A stretch of 26,919 nt of DNA, taken from an uncultured Collinsella sp. (GTDB lineage: Bacteria; Actinomycetota; Coriobacteriia; Coriobacteriales; Coriobacteriaceae). The position numbers and the translations under genes are program-made. A model generated the notes under the pieces. That model did not search any database and had not been told where the DNA came from. It was given only the letters and a program-made list of their open reading frames with translations. Every line of letters begins with the position of its first letter. Positions within the stretch are counted from its first letter, which is position 1. The DNA lies in assembly GCA_938023905.1 (NCBI GenBank), contig CALJCO010000107.1, positions 1 to 26,919 of the forward strand, in the 5' to 3' direction. Positions 15,568 to 22,784 of the stretch are shown piece by piece.

Positions 15568-16551
15568 ATGTACGAGATCGACCTTAACCTCCCTAAGCAG
15601 ATCGTCGCTGACGTCCTGTCCAACCACGAGATCCACAGCGTCGCCTTCGTCGGCTGCGGTGCTTCCATGTCCGACCTTTACCCCGCCAAGTACTTCCTGG
15701 CCAACAACACGGACAAGCTGAACGTTCAGATCTTCACCGCTAACGAGTTCAACTACGACACGCCTTCCTGGGTCAACGAGCACACCTTCGTGATCACCTG
15801 CTCCCTCGGTGGCTCCACGCCCGAGACCGTCGAGGCCAACAAGACCGCCAAGAAGCACAACTGCCCGGTCGTCTCCCTCACCAACAAGGCTGGCTCCGCT
15901 CTGACCGTCGACGCCGACCACGTCATCGTCCACGGCTTCCACGCCAACTACGCTGCCAAGTGCGAGAAGCCCGGCTATGCCATCGCTCTTGCTCTCGAGA
16001 TCCTTCAGCAGACCGAGGGCTATGACCACTACGAGGACATGATCACCGGCCTCACCAACGTTTTCGATCTCTGCGAGAACGCCGCTCAGCACTGCAAGAA
16101 GCTCGCCAAGAAGTTCGCCGAGGACTTCAAGGACGACAAGATGATCTACTTCATGGCCTCCGGTGCCTCCGAGAAGATGGCTTATTCTCACGCCGCCTTC
16201 CTGTTCACCGAGATGCAGTGGATCGACGCCGCCGCCTACAACACCGGCGAGTACTTCCACGGCCCGTTCGAGGTTTCCACCGAGGGTAAGCCCTACGTTT
16301 TCTTCATGTCCGATGGTGCTACCCGTCCGATGGACGCTCGCGCCCTCACCTTCCTTGAGCGCATGGGCGCCAAGGTCGCTCTGATCGACTCCAAGGACTA
16401 CGGCCTGGCTGACGCCGTGCCCGCGAGCGTCGTCACCTACTTCAACCCGCTGCTGCACCTCGCCGTTATGCGCGAGTACGGCAACCAGATCGCCGAGGCC
16501 CGTCAGCACCCGCTGACCATGCGTCGCTACATGTGGAAGCTTTCCTACTAA
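15568..16551 (+). CDS. Double-SIS deglycase/isomerase-like protein (SIS2), linked to the PTS operon
   Basis: 327 residues, two SIS domains, cytoplasmic. N-terminal domain: VAFVGCGASMSDLYPAKYF and TCSLGGSTPETVEANKTAKK. C-terminal domain: AAFLFTEMQWIDAAAYNTG then EYFHGPFEVSTEG. Glu 215 and His 231 are 16 apart, as in GlmS and FrlB-type deglycases. The C-terminus is MRRYMWKLSY. It lies 189 bases after EIID on the same strand without a clear promoter, so it is probably read from the PTS operon. That makes a PTS-delivered 6-phospho Amadori compound its likely substrate; AgaS-type amino-sugar isomerase/deaminase is the alternative, but no aga deacetylase or aldolase is nearby. ATG 15568 is chosen over ATG 15559 because AAGGA (15554-15558) would directly abut 15559. 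Codon bias is very strong, as in the PTS genes. Confidence 0.88.
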   Translation: MYEIDLNLPKQIVADVLSNHEIHSVAFVGCGASMSDLYPAKYFLANNTDKLNVQIFTANEFNYDTPSWVNEHTFVITCSLGGSTPETVEANKTAKKHNCPVVSLTNKAGSALTVDADHVIVHGFHANYAAKCEKPGYAIALALEILQQTEGYDHYEDMITGLTNVFDLCENAAQHCKKLAKKFAEDFKDDKMIYFMASGASEKMAYSHAAFLFTEMQWIDAAAYNTGEYFHGPFEVSTEGKPYVFFMSDGATRPMDARALTFLERMGAKVALIDSKDYGLADAVPASVVTYFNPLLHLAVMREYGNQIAEARQHPLTMRRYMWKLSY

Positions 16552-16584
16552 TCACAAGTAAGTAGACCTTACGGGTTGATTGAG

Positions 16585-16617
16585 AGGGGATGGGGTTTGC
16601 GCCCCGTCCCCTTTTTG
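16585..16617 (+). terminator. Rho-independent terminator after SIS2
   Basis: AGGGGATGGGG (16585-16595) pairs with CCCCGTCCCCT (16602-16612) with one T.G pair and a six-base loop, then a T-run. This ends the PTS-SIS2 unit. Confidence 0.92.
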
Positions 16618-16657
16618 CTTTGGGGGCGTGTCTGTCGCGTCGCAAAACACCAGATAA

Positions 16658-16694
16658 AACCTACCAAAATAAACCTGTCCCTTTTTGGCAGGTG
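16658..16694 (-). repeat. Family-A hairpin repeat abutting the HAD ribosome site
   Basis: AACCTACCAAAA (16658-16669) pairs with TTTTGGCAGGTG (16683-16694), 10 of 12. The 13-base loop, read on the - strand, is AGGGACAGGTTTA, identical to the loop at 26902-26914. The Shine-Dalgarno of the next gene starts right at its end. Confidence 0.78.
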
Positions 16695-16707
16695 GGAGGA
16701 GATGCGT

Positions 16708-17337
16708 ATGATCAAGGCAGTGCTGTTTGATATGGACGGCGTGCTGGTCGATACCGAGTGGTTCTACAACCGTCGTCGCGTGGCGTTTATGGAGGAGAAG
16801 GGGTTCCACTTTGACGAGATTCCCGATCTTTCGGGGTCTAACGAGCCCGCCATTTGGAAGTCGCTGGTGCCCGACGATGTTGAGCTGCGCGAGCGCCTGC
16901 GCGTGGAGTACAAGCAGGTCTACAGCCCGGACCATCCCGTTCCGTATGCCGAGCTACTCAACGAGCAGACGGAGCCGGTGATGCGTGAGCTGCACAAGCG
17001 CGGCATGAAATGTGCCATCGCGAGCTCGTCCTATCGCGAGCTCATTGACGAGCTGGTGGAGATTGCCGGTATCACCGACGTGCTGGACTACACCATCAGC
17101 GGTCACGAGTGCAGTGCATTTAAGCCCGACCCCGAGATCTACCTGCGTGCCATGGAGGCGCTGGGTGTGGAGCCTACCGAGTGCCTGGTTATCGAGGACT
17201 CGCCTTTGGGCATCGAGGCCGGCAAGCGCTCCGGCGCGCGCGTCTTGGCACTGCGTCCGCACGAGGGCGTTAACCTGGACCAAACGGGAGCCGACGCCGT
17301 CATCGACAACCTCGCCGACATTCTGACCGCTTTGTAG
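16708..17337 (+). CDS. HAD-superfamily phosphatase, beta-phosphoglucomutase-like
   Basis: 209 residues, cytoplasmic. HAD motifs: I LFDMDGVLVDTE with nucleophile Asp 8 and acid/base Asp 10; II CAIASSSYRE; III SAFKPDPEIYLRA with the Lys; IV LVIEDSPLGIEAG with the acidic Mg site. An alpha-helical cap lies between motifs I and II, as in subfamily I beta-phosphoglucomutase/phosphatase proteins. It probably dephosphorylates or isomerises a sugar phosphate; the substrate is not known. ATG 16708 is preferred over ATG 16702 because GGAGG (16695-16699) is eight bases before it and too close to 16702. It lies after the SIS2 terminator, so it is a separate unit next to the PTS operon. Confidence 0.9.
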   Translation: MIKAVLFDMDGVLVDTEWFYNRRRVAFMEEKGFHFDEIPDLSGSNEPAIWKSLVPDDVELRERLRVEYKQVYSPDHPVPYAELLNEQTEPVMRELHKRGMKCAIASSSYRELIDELVEIAGITDVLDYTISGHECSAFKPDPEIYLRAMEALGVEPTECLVIEDSPLGIEAGKRSGARVLALRPHEGVNLDQTGADAVIDNLADILTAL

Positions 17338-17433
17338 CGTTGATTCACCGTGAAAAGCACGGGTTCACGCGTCATCTGCTGCGGATTGGCTTAATTTGGC
17401 ATCAATTTTGATCCGCTTGGCTTCGACTCGGAC

Positions 17434-17554
17434 TAAGTGAGTAGACTTTTTGGCACATGCCGAGCACAAAGCGTATCTGCCTTAGTAAAACCGCAGGTCG
17501 GAGAGGTGGCTGTTTTGAGTGTGCTTGGTAGATCGCGAAAAGTCTACTCACTTA
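17434..17554. repeat. Foldback element with 17-bp perfect terminal inverted repeats
   Basis: TAAGTGAGTAGACTTTT (17434-17450) and its exact reverse complement AAAAGTCTACTCACTTA (17538-17554) enclose 87 bases with the word AAACCGCAGG (from about 17489) and no plausible gene. It is MITE-like in form. The 353-base gap 17338-17690 holds this element and a candidate promoter; no gene is seen. Confidence 0.7.
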
Positions 17555-17639
17555 GAATTTGGCTCTTTGGTTGGGGAGCTGCTGGCTCGTTTTGGTTGTC
17601 GAGAGAGGGTGAATTGAAGCGCCCTCTCGCGCTCCATGC

Positions 17640-17645
17640 TACAAT
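17640..17645 (+). promoter_or_regulatory. Candidate -10 box for the yitT-like gene
   Basis: TACAAT 45 bases before the GTG start. TTGAAG (17614-17619) is a possible -35, but the 20-base spacer is long. A small hairpin GAGAGGG/CCCTCTC (17603-17609/17622-17628) overlaps the region. Confidence 0.4.
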
Positions 17646-17690
17646 CGCCGGCATGCCCCACAATTACATCTGCCTTCGAAAGGAGCCTAC

Positions 17691-18698
17691 GTGGCGAACG
17701 CCATCGATCAGCTCACGGACCGCGTGCTCGTGCTCGGCCGTCTCACCATCGTCCGCCGCGCCATTACTGCCGTGGCGGTCACCATCTCCGCCGTTCTCCA
17801 GACATTTCTGATTCAGGCGTTCATTCGCCCCGCCGACCTGCTTCCGAGCGGCCTCACCGGCGTCGCGGTCCTGCTCGATCGCGTCACCTCGCTCGGCGGC
17901 GTTCATATCGACATCTCGCTCGGCATGCTCGCGCTCAACATCCCCGTGGCGCTCCTTTGCTGGAGCGGCATCAGCAAGCGCTTCGTCATCTTCTCGATGA
18001 TGCAGGTCATGCTCTCGTCGCTGTTCCTCAACATCTTTCACTTCGCCCCGTTTTTGGGCGACAAGATCATGCTCATCATCTTTGGCGGCGTGGTCTCGGG
18101 CCTGGGCGCCGCCATCGCGCTTAAGTCCGGCGCATCCACCGGCGGCACCGACTTTATCGCGCTGTGGGTTTCCAACCATACAGGCAAGACCATCTGGGGC
18201 GTCATCTTTGGCTTTAACTGCGCTATCCTGGCGATCTTTGGCTTTATGTTTGGCTGGGACAATGCGGCGTATTCCATCGTGTTCCAGTTTATTTCGACCA
18301 AGACCATCGACAGTTTCTACCGACGCTACGACCGTGTGACGCTGCAGATCACGACACGCAAGGCAGACGAGGTCATGACAGCCTATGTTGACCATTTTCA
18401 GCATGGCATTAGCTGCGCCGAGGTCATTGGCGGATACAGCCGCGAAAAGATGTATCTGCTGCACGCCGTTGTCTCGACCTACGAGAGCCAGGACATTATC
18501 AAGCTGGTGTGCGATATTGATCCCGGCGCCGTGATCAATGTGTTCCACACGCTCAACTTCGTGGGCGGCTGGTGGGGCGGTCATGTCGACGAGCCCATGC
18601 CCACGGCCGTACCCGATCCCGACAAGCCCGCGCGCATGGCCAGCAGGCAGGCGCGCCTCAGCGAGCAGGACAGTCTGCAGCAGGACGACGGCAAGTAA
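17691..18698 (+). CDS. YitT-family membrane protein (YitT + DUF2179)
   Basis: 335 residues. The N-terminal half has about five to six hydrophobic helices with the family signature LQTFLIQAFIRPADLLPSG, GGVVSGLGAAIALKSGAST and GGTDFIALW. The C-terminal domain (about 200-300) is the soluble DUF2179 part, with FYRRYDRVTLQITTRKADEV, CAEVIGGYSREK and LVCDIDPGAVINV. A charged tail follows. Function is not established for the family. The GTG start at 17691 has AAAGGAG six to seven bases upstream. The downstream neighbour is gntR2, whose promoter lies in the 104-base gap. Confidence 0.9.
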   Translation: MANAIDQLTDRVLVLGRLTIVRRAITAVAVTISAVLQTFLIQAFIRPADLLPSGLTGVAVLLDRVTSLGGVHIDISLGMLALNIPVALLCWSGISKRFVIFSMMQVMLSSLFLNIFHFAPFLGDKIMLIIFGGVVSGLGAAIALKSGASTGGTDFIALWVSNHTGKTIWGVIFGFNCAILAIFGFMFGWDNAAYSIVFQFISTKTIDSFYRRYDRVTLQITTRKADEVMTAYVDHFQHGISCAEVIGGYSREKMYLLHAVVSTYESQDIIKLVCDIDPGAVINVFHTLNFVGGWWGGHVDEPMPTAVPDPDKPARMASRQARLSEQDSLQQDDGK

Positions 18699-18737
18699 GG
18701 ATTTGCTGTATGTGGTGTATCGTTTTATCAAACTGAG

Positions 18738-18769
18738 ATAACATATAAAAAGACGTTATATACGTATTA
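18738..18769. promoter_or_regulatory. Operator-like region upstream of gntR2
   Basis: Contains ATAAC (18738-18742), AAGACGTTATA (18750-18760, identical to the PTS operon site) and TACGTATTA. ATAAC and GTTAT form an inverted pair. A site for autoregulation by GntR2 is the simplest reading. Confidence 0.5.
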
Positions 18770-18802
18770 GTTATTTCGCTATTTTGATAAGAGTGATCAG
18801 AT

Positions 18803-19522
18803 ATGCCCGCACCCAAAAATGCACCACTTTACCAGCAGATTTACGACGAAATCAAGGATGCGATCGAGAAAGGTGTTTATGCACCCAAGGAGCGTATCCC
18901 GTCCGAGCTTGAGCTTGCCGAGCAGTACGAGGTAAGCCGCATTACGGTGCGTCGCGCCGTTGAGGAGCTGTGCTCCGATGGCTACCTGGTTAAGCAGCAG
19001 GGCCGCGGCACCTTTGTCTCCACGCCGCACATCAACCGCCAGTTCCACGCCTCGACGCTGCAGACGTTTACCGCGCTGTGTGCCGACAATGACATGAAGG
19101 CGGGTGCACACGTGGTCGATCGCCAGATTGTGCCGGCACGTCAAAACGAGATGGAGTTCTTTGGCCTGCAGAAGGACGCGCTGCTACTGCACATTAAGCG
19201 CGTGCGTACGGCCGACGGCGAGCCCATCTTTGAGGAAAACATCTTTGTGCCGTTTGATACATACCGTGAGCTGTTGACGGCCGATCTTGAGGACAAGTCG
19301 ATTTTTGCCGAGGTCGAGCGTGTTGGCGGAACGCCGATTGTCTCGGTTGGCTACCGTACGGTCGAGGCCGTTCGCGCTAACGCCGAGCAAGCGGCCGAGT
19401 TGGGCATTGCTCCGCACGATCCACTGCTCAATCTGCGTGCCGGCTTTATCGGCCCCAATGGCGAGCCGGTCCTGATGGGTAAGCAGTACTACGTGGGTAG
19501 CCGTTACGTCATGGTGATGTAA
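18803..19522 (+). CDS. GntR-family regulator, HutC/UTRA type (GntR2)
   Basis: 239 residues. The winged helix-turn-helix is at about 8-75: PLYQQIYDEIKDAIEKGVY, RIPSELELAEQYEVSR, ITVRRAVEEL and the wing QQGRGTFVSTP. The UTRA domain is at about 85-235 (LLLHIKRVRTADGEPIFEEN, then VGYRTVEAVRANAEQAAELG and LMGKQYYVGSRY). It is a close paralogue of GntR3, sharing ITVRRA, QQGRGTFV and the C-terminal VGSRYV. Sites with the same AAGACGTTATA word lie before this gene and before the PTS operon, so it is the best candidate regulator of the PTS-SIS2 unit and perhaps of the EamA gene. ATG 18803 has only a weak ribosome site (AAGAG). Confidence 0.93.
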   Translation: MPAPKNAPLYQQIYDEIKDAIEKGVYAPKERIPSELELAEQYEVSRITVRRAVEELCSDGYLVKQQGRGTFVSTPHINRQFHASTLQTFTALCADNDMKAGAHVVDRQIVPARQNEMEFFGLQKDALLLHIKRVRTADGEPIFEENIFVPFDTYRELLTADLEDKSIFAEVERVGGTPIVSVGYRTVEAVRANAEQAAELGIAPHDPLLNLRAGFIGPNGEPVLMGKQYYVGSRYVMVM

Positions 19523-19716
19523 GTTACGCGGTTTTACCAAACCGCGTAACGGGCCGACGCTGCGCCCTTGGTTCCGCCGTTCTAACGAACGGCGGACCGG
19601 TCGACGCTGCAAACGCCCCTAAGCGGCAATCTGACGTTCAATCGTCGGTCGCGTACCGAAGTACGCTTCCCTCCTCTTTCACGTCACCTTGCTCGCTTGG
19701 GGGCGTTTTCGCTGAC
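19523..19716 (+). repeat. Family-B composite intergenic repeat after gntR2, tandem form
   Basis: Starts at the first base after the gntR2 stop. Hairpin 1: GTTACGCGGTT (19523-19533)/AACCGCGTAAC (19540-19550), perfect, then CGACGCTGC (19555-19563). Hairpin 2: TCCGCCGTTC (19573-19582)/GAACGGCGGA (19587-19596), then CGACGCTGC (19602-19610) and AATCTG (19628-19633). Next come GCGTAC-CGAA-GTACGC (19651-19666), TCACGTCACCTTG (from 19679) and GCTGAC (19711-19716). The 377-base gap 19523-19899 holds this, a long perfect hairpin at 19754 and the recQ promoter; no gene is seen. Confidence 0.7.
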
Positions 19717-19753
19717 TTATGCTCAACTGGCGATGTTTCCGTGCTTATCAAGA

Positions 19754-19809
19754 TAGTCATTGGGGACGTTCTTAAACGACTAGTCATTCAAGAACGTCCC
19801 CAATGACTA
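19754..19809. repeat. Perfect 20-bp stem palindrome, GGGGACGTTC type
   Basis: The left arm 19754-19773 (TAGTCATTGGGGACGTTCTT) is exactly complementary to 19790-19809; the 16-base loop contains GACTAGTC. The GGGGAC core links it loosely to family A, but here the core is in the stem, not the loop. Confidence 0.8.
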
Positions 19810-19862
19810 CCCGCAGAATGAGCGTGGCTGGCCGCCGTGCGGCACTGGTCCGCGTGGCGGCG

Positions 19863-19868
19863 TATAAT
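19863..19868 (+). promoter_or_regulatory. -10 box of recQ
   Basis: Consensus TATAAT 31 bases before the recQ ATG. No clear -35 is seen 16-18 bases upstream. Confidence 0.5.
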
Positions 19869-19899
19869 CGGCGGCAGATGACTTGGACGTTAGGAAACC

Positions 19900-21882
19900 A
19901 TGACCGATAGCATGCAGCAGATGGCGCTCGACACGCTCGGCGCCTATTTTGGCTACACCTCGTTTCGCCCGGGGCAGGACCGCATGGTCGATGCGATCCT
20001 TGCCGGTCGCGATGCGCTGGGCGTTATGCCCACAGGCGCCGGCAAGTCCATTTGCTACCAGATGCCCGCGCTCATGCTGCCCGGCATTACCTTTGTGGTG
20101 AGTCCGCTGCTGTCGCTTATGGAGGACCAGACCCGCGCGCTGCTCGCGGCGGGTGCGCGCCCCAGTTATCTCAACTCCAGCCTTACTCCGGCCCAGCAAA
20201 ACACCGTGCTCAAGCGGGCGCGCGAGGGCCGCTACCAACTTATGTACGTGGCGCCCGAGCGCCTGCTCGAGCCGCGCTTTTTAGCCTTTGCGCAGGAGGC
20301 CGCGGCGGACGGCGGCATTGGCGTGCCGCTCGTGGCCATTGACGAGGCCCACTGCGTGAGCCAATGGGGCCAGGATTTCCGCCCCGCCTACCTGCAGATT
20401 CGTGAGTTCATCGATTCCCTGCCGCAGCGCCCCATCGTGGCGGCCTTTACCGCTACGGCGACTGAGCGTGTGCGCGCGGACATTCAGCAGATGCTCGGCC
20501 TGCAAAATCCCGCGACGGTGGTGACGGGCTTCGATCGCAAGAACCTCTACTTTGGCTGCGAGGAGATGGGCGACAAGGCCAAGGCAGCCTGGGTGCGCGA
20601 CTATGTGATTGCGCATTCGGGCGAGAGCGGCATCGTGTATTGCTCGACCCGCAAGACGGTCGATGCGCTGGCAGGCGAGCTTGCCGAGGCGCTGGGCCCC
20701 AGCGGCATTCGCGTTGGCCGCTACCATGCCGGCATGGGCAACGACGCCCGCCGTCAAAGCCAGCGTGCCTTTATTGACGACGATCTTCAGGTGATGGTTG
20801 CCACCAACGCCTTTGGCATGGGCATCGACAAGCCCAACGTGCGCTACGTGATCCACAACAATGTGCCCGAGAGCATCGAGGCCTACTACCAGGAGGCGGG
20901 CCGCGCCGGCCGCGATGGCGATCCGGCCAGCTGCCACTTACTGTGGAACGGCAACGATTTTCGCATGCGCCGCTTTTTAATCGACCGCGGCGATGCGGCC
21001 GACGAGGCGCTCGACGACGGGCAACGCGCGTGGGCGCTCCAAAATCGATATCGTCTGCTCAGCCAGATGGAGGGCTACTGCAATACCACCGGCTGCCTGC
21101 GCGAATATATGCTGCGCTACTTTGGCGACGAGGCCGCGGCCGAGCATGCTGCTGCGGCTGGTGCGGGCGCCACCGCCACGGACGAAGCCGAGGGCTGCGG
21201 CAACTGCAGCAACTGCCTCACGCAGTTCGAGGTCGAGGACGTCACCGATATGGCCCGCGCCGCCGTGCGCTATGTGGCCACGCGACCCATGCGCTTTGGC
21301 AAGTCGCTGATCGCCGACGTGCTCCACGGCGGCAATACCGAGCGCATTCGCCAGATGCATCTGGACGAGGACCGCGGCTACGGTGAGCTGTCGAGCGAAT
21401 CGGTCGGGCGCATCAAGGACATCATCGGCCAGCTGTGCGGCCGCGGTTATTTGGCCACCTCGCAGGGGCAGTACCCGGTCGTGGGACTGGGTCCGCGTGC
21501 CGGCGAGGTCGAGGATGAGGCGTTCGCCTTTACCGTTAAGCGTCGCGCGTCCAAGCGCAAGGCCTCGGCTCGCGCCCGCCGTGCGGTGGATCTGCTGCGC
21601 GAGGAGGCTGAGCTGGATCAGCGCCCGCGCGTGGGCGACGATGCCGAGCTGTTCGAGCGCCTGCGTGCCTTGCGCAAGGAGATCTCGACCGAGCTGGAGA
21701 TGGCGCCGTACATGGTCTTCTCCGACAAGGCTCTGCGCGGTCTGTGCCGCCTGCGCCCTCAGACGCGCGACGAGCTGATCCAGGTCAACGGCATTGGCGA
21801 GAAAAAGGCCGACGCCTTTGGCGAGCAGTTTATGGCGGCGATTGAAGAATTTGAGTCCGAGCATGCACGGGATGGAGCGTAA
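19900..21882 (+). CDS. recQ: ATP-dependent DNA helicase RecQ
   Basis: 660 residues; 3'-5' DNA helicase of recombination and replication repair. In order: motif 0 FGYTSFRPGQDRMVDAIL, Walker A MPTGAGKS (Lys 49), DEAH box at 148-151, aromatic-rich loop SQWGQDFRP, motif III FTATAT, motif IV region GIVYCSTRK, motif V MVATNAFGMGIDKPNVRYV, motif VI YYQEAGRAGRDG, RecQ-Ct zinc cysteines (C399, C433, C436, C439), a winged helix, and a C-terminal HRDC domain (LRPQTRDELIQVNGIGEKKA). The zinc loop carries an Ala-rich insert of about 17 residues between the first and second cysteine relative to E. coli RecQ. ATG 19900 follows TTAGGAAACC. gntR3 starts two bases after the stop. Confidence 0.96.
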   Translation: MTDSMQQMALDTLGAYFGYTSFRPGQDRMVDAILAGRDALGVMPTGAGKSICYQMPALMLPGITFVVSPLLSLMEDQTRALLAAGARPSYLNSSLTPAQQNTVLKRAREGRYQLMYVAPERLLEPRFLAFAQEAAADGGIGVPLVAIDEAHCVSQWGQDFRPAYLQIREFIDSLPQRPIVAAFTATATERVRADIQQMLGLQNPATVVTGFDRKNLYFGCEEMGDKAKAAWVRDYVIAHSGESGIVYCSTRKTVDALAGELAEALGPSGIRVGRYHAGMGNDARRQSQRAFIDDDLQVMVATNAFGMGIDKPNVRYVIHNNVPESIEAYYQEAGRAGRDGDPASCHLLWNGNDFRMRRFLIDRGDAADEALDDGQRAWALQNRYRLLSQMEGYCNTTGCLREYMLRYFGDEAAAEHAAAAGAGATATDEAEGCGNCSNCLTQFEVEDVTDMARAAVRYVATRPMRFGKSLIADVLHGGNTERIRQMHLDEDRGYGELSSESVGRIKDIIGQLCGRGYLATSQGQYPVVGLGPRAGEVEDEAFAFTVKRRASKRKASARARRAVDLLREEAELDQRPRVGDDAELFERLRALRKEISTELEMAPYMVFSDKALRGLCRLRPQTRDELIQVNGIGEKKADAFGEQFMAAIEEFESEHARDGA

Positions 21883-21884
21883 CG

Positions 21885-22640
21885 ATGGCAACCGACGATA
21901 AAGCTGGCCGCACCGACGTGTCCGCCGTACCGCTGTACCAGCAGGTCATGGACGACCTGAAGGGCGAGATCGCGCGCGGCGTGTATGCGGCCGGTTCGCG
22001 CATTCCTTCCGAGATGGAGCTCGCGAAGTCTTACGGCGTGGGACGCATCACCGTGCGCCGCGCCATCGAGGAGCTGTCGCGCGCGGGATATCTCAACCGC
22101 CAGCAGGGGAGGGGTACCTTTGTGTGCGCTCCCAAGCTCAAGCGCAAGATTCACCAGAAGGGTGACGTCCAGAGTTTTACTGAGGGTTGTGCTGCCAACG
22201 ATATGGTGGCCGGAGCGCGCCTGGTGTCGCGCACGGTGGTTGCGGCGACGCGCGAGGACGCGGCGTTTTTTGGCGTGGAGCCCGGCAGTGAGCTTATCGT
22301 GGTCGAGCGCGTGCGCACGGCCGACGGCATCCCCGTCATGCTCGAGAACAACGCCTTTGTGCTCGCCGACCATCCCTACCTGCAGACGCTGGCCGCCGAG
22401 GACCTCACCGATAACTCGATCTTTGCGCTCGTTGCCGACCACTCGGGCCGCGCGCCGCTCAAGTCCGACCCCTGTACCGTGGAGATCGCGCTTGCCGATG
22501 CCCAGGTGGCCCCGCTGCTGGAGGTGCCGGTCGGCGAGCCTCTCTTTTATATGGAGGCGTATTTTACCGATGCAGACGAGCGCCCCCTGCTGCTCGGGCG
22601 CCAAAAGATCGTGGGCTCGCGTTACGTGTTCGACATCTAA
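21885..22640 (+). CDS. GntR-family regulator, HutC/UTRA type (GntR3)
   Basis: 251 residues. The winged helix-turn-helix is at about 12-80 (PLYQQVMDDLKGEIARGVYA, RIPSEMELAKSYGVGR, ITVRRAIEEL, QQGRGTFVCAP). The UTRA domain follows, with SELIVVERVRTADGIPVMLE and a C-terminal LLLGRQKIVGSRYVFDI. A paralogue of GntR2. It starts two bases after recQ (GGAG at about 21873), so it is translationally coupled to or at least co-transcribed with recQ, an unusual partner. Downstream, a 17-bp direct repeat flanks the promoter of SIS3, the likely target. Confidence 0.93.
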   Translation: MATDDKAGRTDVSAVPLYQQVMDDLKGEIARGVYAAGSRIPSEMELAKSYGVGRITVRRAIEELSRAGYLNRQQGRGTFVCAPKLKRKIHQKGDVQSFTEGCAANDMVAGARLVSRTVVAATREDAAFFGVEPGSELIVVERVRTADGIPVMLENNAFVLADHPYLQTLAAEDLTDNSIFALVADHSGRAPLKSDPCTVEIALADAQVAPLLEVPVGEPLFYMEAYFTDADERPLLLGRQKIVGSRYVFDI

Positions 22641-22649
22641 CGTTCATAG

Positions 22650-22666
22650 ATAGAACAACATAGAAC
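22650..22666. promoter_or_regulatory. Operator-like repeat copy 1 (GntR3)
   Basis: ATAGAACAACATAGAAC: two ATAGAAC units 10 bases apart. The same word with one change recurs at 22712-22728. Confidence 0.6.
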
Positions 22667-22682
22667 AAATTTGCCGAAATGA

Positions 22683-22712
22683 CTTCACCGGTGAAGCTTT
22701 GCGTGGTATAAA
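22683..22712 (+). promoter_or_regulatory. SIS3 promoter with overlapping 14-bp palindrome
   Basis: -35 TTCACC (22684-22689) and -10 TATAAA (22707-22712) with a 17-base spacer. The -35 lies in the perfect palindrome CTTCACCGGTGAAG (22683-22696). Confidence 0.6.
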
Positions 22713-22728
22713 TAGGACAACATAGAAC
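22712..22728. promoter_or_regulatory. Operator-like repeat copy 2 (GntR3)
   Basis: ATAGGACAACATAGAAC directly after the -10 box, covering the expected transcription start; one base different from copy 1. A repressor bound here would block the promoter. Confidence 0.62.
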
Positions 22729-22784
22729 GACCGTAGGTACGAGCTGCTGTCGTTCAAAGCCGCCACACAAGGAGGAGCGTCACC

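Noticed and set aside
17437..17811. A 124-codon + strand frame across the 17434 foldback element
   Set aside because: It starts in an inverted repeat, has no ribosome site, and overlaps the well-supported yitT-like start in another frame.
9953..22728. Short repeats at regulator and SIS promoters considered as a CRISPR array or origin
   Set aside because: They are pairs of 7-9 base units at promoters, without regular spacers, cas genes, DnaA-box clusters or dnaA/dnaN neighbours.
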